Made by a program: the position numbers and the translations under genes
The notes under the pieces: generated by a model
Seen by the model: the letters and a program-made list of their open reading frames with translations, nothing else
Told to the model about the DNA's origin: nothing
Databases searched by the model: none
Shown here: positions 63,398-64,000 of the stretch, in pieces
Layout: the number at the start of each line of letters is the position of its first letter
Numbering within the stretch: position 1 is the stretch's first letter
NCBI GenBank assembly: GCA_020636325.1
Contig: JACJYC010000002.1
Coordinates: 1,091,501 to 1,155,500, forward strand
Source: Lewinellaceae bacterium
GTDB lineage: Bacteria > Bacteroidota > Bacteroidia > Chitinophagales > Saprospiraceae
DNA: 64,000 nucleotides
Direction of reading: 5' to 3'

Positions 63398-64000
63398 AAC
63401 GACGCATTTTTCAGGAACCGGATATTCTTTTCGATCAGTTCGATGCGGGCCCGGACGCTGGCAGCCGACCTGAGGCCGTCGGGCGGGGTGTTTTGCACGT
63501 AGTCGAGCAGCCGGTCGACGGTAGAAACCGCCACGTGCATCCGCGTATCGGAGGAGCCGTAATAGATGAAGACATCTCCGTTCTCGCGGGCGATCCAGCC
63601 GTTGCTGAACACCACGTTGGAGACGTCCCCTACGCGTTCTTCGTCCTCCGGCGCGATGAAATGACCGGCGGGCGCGTGGGTGATCTCCCAGGGTCTTTCC
63701 AGGCTGGTGAGGAACAGGTACAGCACGTAACGCAATCCGGCGGCTGTGTTGCGCACGCCGTGCGCCAGGTGCAGCCATCCTTTTTTCGTTTTGATGGGCG
63801 CCGGACCCTGGCCGTTCTTGACTTCCTTGATGGTGTGGTACACTTTGCTGTCAACGATCACCTCCGCCTTCACTTCCGCATTTTCCATGGAGCGGGTAAG
63901 CCCCCAGCCGATGCCGCCGCCGCTGCCGACGCTGATGAAGCCGTCCTGCGGGCGGGTATACAGCGCGTACTGGCCGTCGACGAATTCCGGGTGCAGGACC
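63394..64000 (-). CDS. GH130 mannoside phosphorylase (mannosylglucose phosphorylase type), 3'-part
   Basis: The gene runs off the right edge, so about 201 C-terminal residues are visible. They read LHPEFVDGQYALYTRPQDGF, SVGSGGGIGWGLTRSME, GWLHLAHGVRNTAAGLRYV, NVVFSNGWIARENGDVFIYY and SDTRMHVAVSTVDRLLDYV, the conserved end of GH130 enzymes of the 4-O-beta-mannosyl-glucose phosphorylase group. Such enzymes use phosphate to split the disaccharide made by the epimerase into mannose 1-phosphate and glucose. The stop overlaps the epimerase start by 4 bases, so both are made together. The N-terminal propeller blades lie outside the window. Confidence 0.88.
   Translation of the reverse strand, partial: VLHPEFVDGQYALYTRPQDGFISVGSGGGIGWGLTRSMENAEVKAEVIVDSKVYHTIKEVKNGQGPAPIKTKKGWLHLAHGVRNTAAGLRYVLYLFLTSLERPWEITHAPAGHFIAPEDEERVGDVSNVVFSNGWIARENGDVFIYYGSSDTRMHVAVSTVDRLLDYVQNTPPDGLRSAASVRARIELIEKNIRFLKNASL

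Overview
The window reads as chromosomal DNA of a member of the Bacteroidota, most likely the Saprospiria (Lewinella/Haliscomenobacter type). This placement is inferred. It rests on two or three secreted proteins with C-terminal domains of the type IX secretion system (T9SS), on family markers of the phylum (DUF5686, DUF6029, Omp28, DUF3667, M61 and OmpH/Skp proteins), and on promoters of the TTTG-N20-TAnnTTTG kind. GC content is moderate, about half by eye, with AT-richer patches. No rRNA, tRNA, CRISPR array or intact transposase gene was seen.

Layout. 1-0.5 kb: end of htpG. 0.7-4.6 kb: an AT-rich accessory stretch with a DUF3667 membrane protein, a T9SS cargo protein, two broken copies of one dihydrofolate-reductase-like gene, a DUF1444 protein and small inverted-repeat elements, one with a perfect 9-bp target duplication. 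4.6-14 kb: a lipoprotein sialidase, a T9SS cargo protein, a glucosaminidase, an OmpH/Skp chaperone, a GMC oxidoreductase with its small subunit, and an OmpA lipoprotein. 14-17.7 kb: a DUF5686 outer-membrane protein, a decayed gene and a small membrane protein.

18.1-31.3 kb is the most distinctive region: eight genes on one strand, bounded by two paralogous Hanks-type Ser/Thr kinases (one polytopic with an ankyrin-like region, one with about eleven Sel1 repeats). Between them lie a PP2C phosphatase, a secreted M48 protease, an ABC transporter with two FHA domains, an LEA14-like lipoprotein, a sigma factor and a putative membrane anti-sigma factor. Writer, eraser, reader and a transcriptional output are in one locus, so it is probably a phospho-signalling system of the cell envelope.

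31.5-40.8 kb: the fused mutase IcmF, a GIY-YIG protein, a 0.7-kb REP-like hairpin field, a transporter, a subclass-B1-like metallo-beta-lactamase with all six zinc ligands, a SnoaL-like protein and an M61 peptidase. 41.0-44.7 kb: an uncharacterised trio ending in DUF4407. 44.9-56.7 kb: transporter, esterase, outer-membrane proteins, DinB, the Omp28/DUF6029/TlpA group, an alpha/beta hydrolase, a second OmpA lipoprotein and a polyprenyl diphosphate synthase. 56.7-64 kb: a purple-acid-phosphatase-like protein, glyA overlapping a SWIM zinc-finger gene, a Uma2 nuclease, and a cellobiose 2-epimerase coupled to a GH130 phosphorylase (beta-mannan use).

A cross-cutting feature is a set of at least nine short-period repeat arrays (8.5, 10.0, 12.5, 17.3, 37.7, 44.8, 49.1, 53.5 and 61.3 kb). 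Each has its own unit, each begins at or just after a stop codon, several supply the stop codon itself, and many carry a complementary second arm that could fold into a long hairpin.
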